Assembly: GCA_016463365.1 (NCBI GenBank)
Contig: JAEMRJ010000138.1
Coordinates: 1 to 5,411 of the forward strand
Reading direction: 5' to 3'
Source: Thermoleophilaceae bacterium
GTDB lineage: Bacteria; Actinomycetota; Thermoleophilia; Solirubrobacterales; JACPNS01
DNA: 5,411 bases
Position numbers and translations under genes: made by a program. Below the pieces are notes generated by a model that was not told the origin of the DNA, did not search any database, and was given only the letters and a program-made list of their open reading frames with translations. Of the stretch, positions 4,539-5,411 are shown one piece after another (within the stretch, counting starts at the first letter, position 1; each line of letters opens with the position of its first letter).

Positions 4539-5411
4539 ACGCTGGCCGGCGCCGCCGCGCCGGCGCGCTCAGCAACCAGCTCGATGATGTCGCCCATGAT
4601 GCGGTTGAGCTCGAAGTCCTTGGGCGTGTAGACGCGCGCTACGCCGGCATCCAGAAGCGGCTGCACGTCGTGGTCGGGGATGATTCCGCCGCAGACGACC
4701 GGCACATCAACACCCGCTTCGCGCAGGTTCTCGATCACGGCCGGGATCAGCTCGCGGTGTGAGCCAGAGAGGATCGAGAGACCGACCACGTGGACGCCCT
4801 CCTGAACGGCACTGGTGGCGATCTGCGACGGAGTGAGGCGGATTCCCTCGTACACAACGTCCATTCCGACGTCGCGGGCGCGGACGGCGATCTGTTCGGC
4901 CCCATTGCTGTGGCCGTCAAGGCCGGGCTTGCCGACGAGAATCTTCAGGCGGCGACCGAGCGTCTCGGAGACTTCTTCGACGCGCTCGCGCAGAGCTTCG
5001 AGCGACTCATTGTCATTGTGCATGGCGGCGTCGCCGATGCCCGTCGGACCGCGGTAGGCGCCGAAAACGTCACGCAGCGTGGATGCCCATTCGCCGGTCG
5101 TGGCGCCCGCCTTGGCGGCAGCGATCGAGAAGGGCATGAGGTTTTCAGTTTCTTCAGCGGCGGCAGCAGCAAGATCGGCGAGGGCCTTCTCGACAGCGGC
5201 TTCATCGCGCGCTTCACGCCAGCCCTCGACGGCCTCGATCAACTCGCGCTCGACCGCGGGGTCGATCACCATGATTCCGCCCTCGGCGTCGGCCGTCAGC
5301 GGCGACTCTTCGCTGGAGGTGAACTTGTTCTGGCCGACGACGGTGAGGTCGCCGGACTCGATCGCGCTGACGCGGCGGCTGTGGCTCTCGACCAGAGCAG
5401 ACTTCATGTAC
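4535..5411 (-). CDS. B12-dependent acyl-CoA mutase, C-terminal part, probably ethylmalonyl-CoA mutase
   Basis: The frame runs open to the window edge, so about 290 C-terminal residues of an expected 650-700 are visible. The ATG at 5407 is an internal Met: the preceding codon is Tyr, and YMKSALVESHSRR fits mid-protein mutase sequence. The first ~120 residues finish the substrate-barrel domain and linker; the cobalamin-binding domain follows. It contains GKPGLDGHSNGAEQIAVRARD with the DxHxxG motif (His codon at 4910-4912, the lower axial cobalt ligand), then GLSILSGSH and CGGIIP, the usual SxL and GG elements. The SNGAEQIAVRARDVGM and YEGIRLTPSQI forms are those of ethylmalonyl-CoA mutase (Ecm/MeaA), which turns (2R)-ethylmalonyl-CoA into methylsuccinyl-CoA; methylmalonyl-CoA mutases differ here (GQDGHDRG). 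The substrate-determining N-terminal residues are off-window, so Ecm is probable rather than proven. The MeaB-type chaperone at 2890-3867 is its likely partner. Confidence 0.92.
   Translation of the reverse strand, partial: YMKSALVESHSRRVSAIESGDLTVVGQNKFTSSEESPLTADAEGGIMVIDPAVERELIEAVEGWREARDEAAVEKALADLAAAAAEETENLMPFSIAAAKAGATTGEWASTLRDVFGAYRGPTGIGDAAMHNDNESLEALRERVEEVSETLGRRLKILVGKPGLDGHSNGAEQIAVRARDVGMDVVYEGIRLTPSQIATSAVQEGVHVVGLSILSGSHRELIPAVIENLREAGVDVPVVCGGIIPDHDVQPLLDAGVARVYTPKDFELNRIMGDIIELVAERAGAAAPASV

Noticed and set aside
5405..5407. ATG at 5407 as start of the mutase gene
   Set aside because: The frame continues upstream with Tyr, and the sequence is homologous to the middle of B12 mutases, so the gene runs off the window.

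Overview
The window looks like chromosomal DNA of a high-GC actinobacterium. Best guess, by inference only, is the Thermoleophilia/Solirubrobacterales group. The clues are GTG/TTG starts, weak or absent Shine-Dalgarno sites on several genes, a Ser-linker lipoprotein of a type I associate with that group, and an ethylmalonyl-CoA-pathway MaoC protein like those of Streptomyces. I see no mobile element, CRISPR array, tRNA or rRNA. Nine protein genes fill nearly all of it.

Layout, left to right. (a) 1-309 (+) is the 3' end of a MaoC-family hydratase resembling actinobacterial mesaconyl-CoA hydratases; a strong GC-rich hairpin follows it. (b) 366-752 (+) encodes a small four-helix membrane protein with some resemblance to styrene-oxide isomerase/hydroxylaminobenzene mutase. 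(c) 2203 down to 749 (-) is a tight three-gene operon: a 200-aa protein of unknown family with two CxxC motifs, then two tandem paralogous SRPBCC (START-like) proteins. (d) 2328-2867 (+) encodes an exported lipoprotein with a small NTF2-like domain; its leader can form competing RNA stems and ends in a hairpin plus T-tract just before the ribosome binding site. (e) 3867 down to 2890 (-) is a MeaB/ArgK-type G-protein chaperone of B12-dependent acyl-CoA mutases. (f) 3912-4538 (+) encodes a DUF998-like six-helix membrane protein. (g) 5411 down to 4535 (-) is the C-terminal part of a B12-dependent mutase, most like ethylmalonyl-CoA mutase (Ecm/MeaA).

The metabolic theme is the ethylmalonyl-CoA pathway: a hydratase at one edge, the mutase at the other, and the mutase's G-protein chaperone between them. 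The intervening genes (membrane proteins, lipoprotein, CxxC/SRPBCC operon) have no known link to that pathway. The genes are packed tightly. Two convergent pairs share their stop codons within four bases, the three operon genes overlap or abut, and the divergent meaB/DUF998 spacer is about 44 bp. The least explained parts are the CxxC-SRPBCC-SRPBCC operon and the structured lipoprotein leader; neither is shown to be a new system by sequence reading alone.
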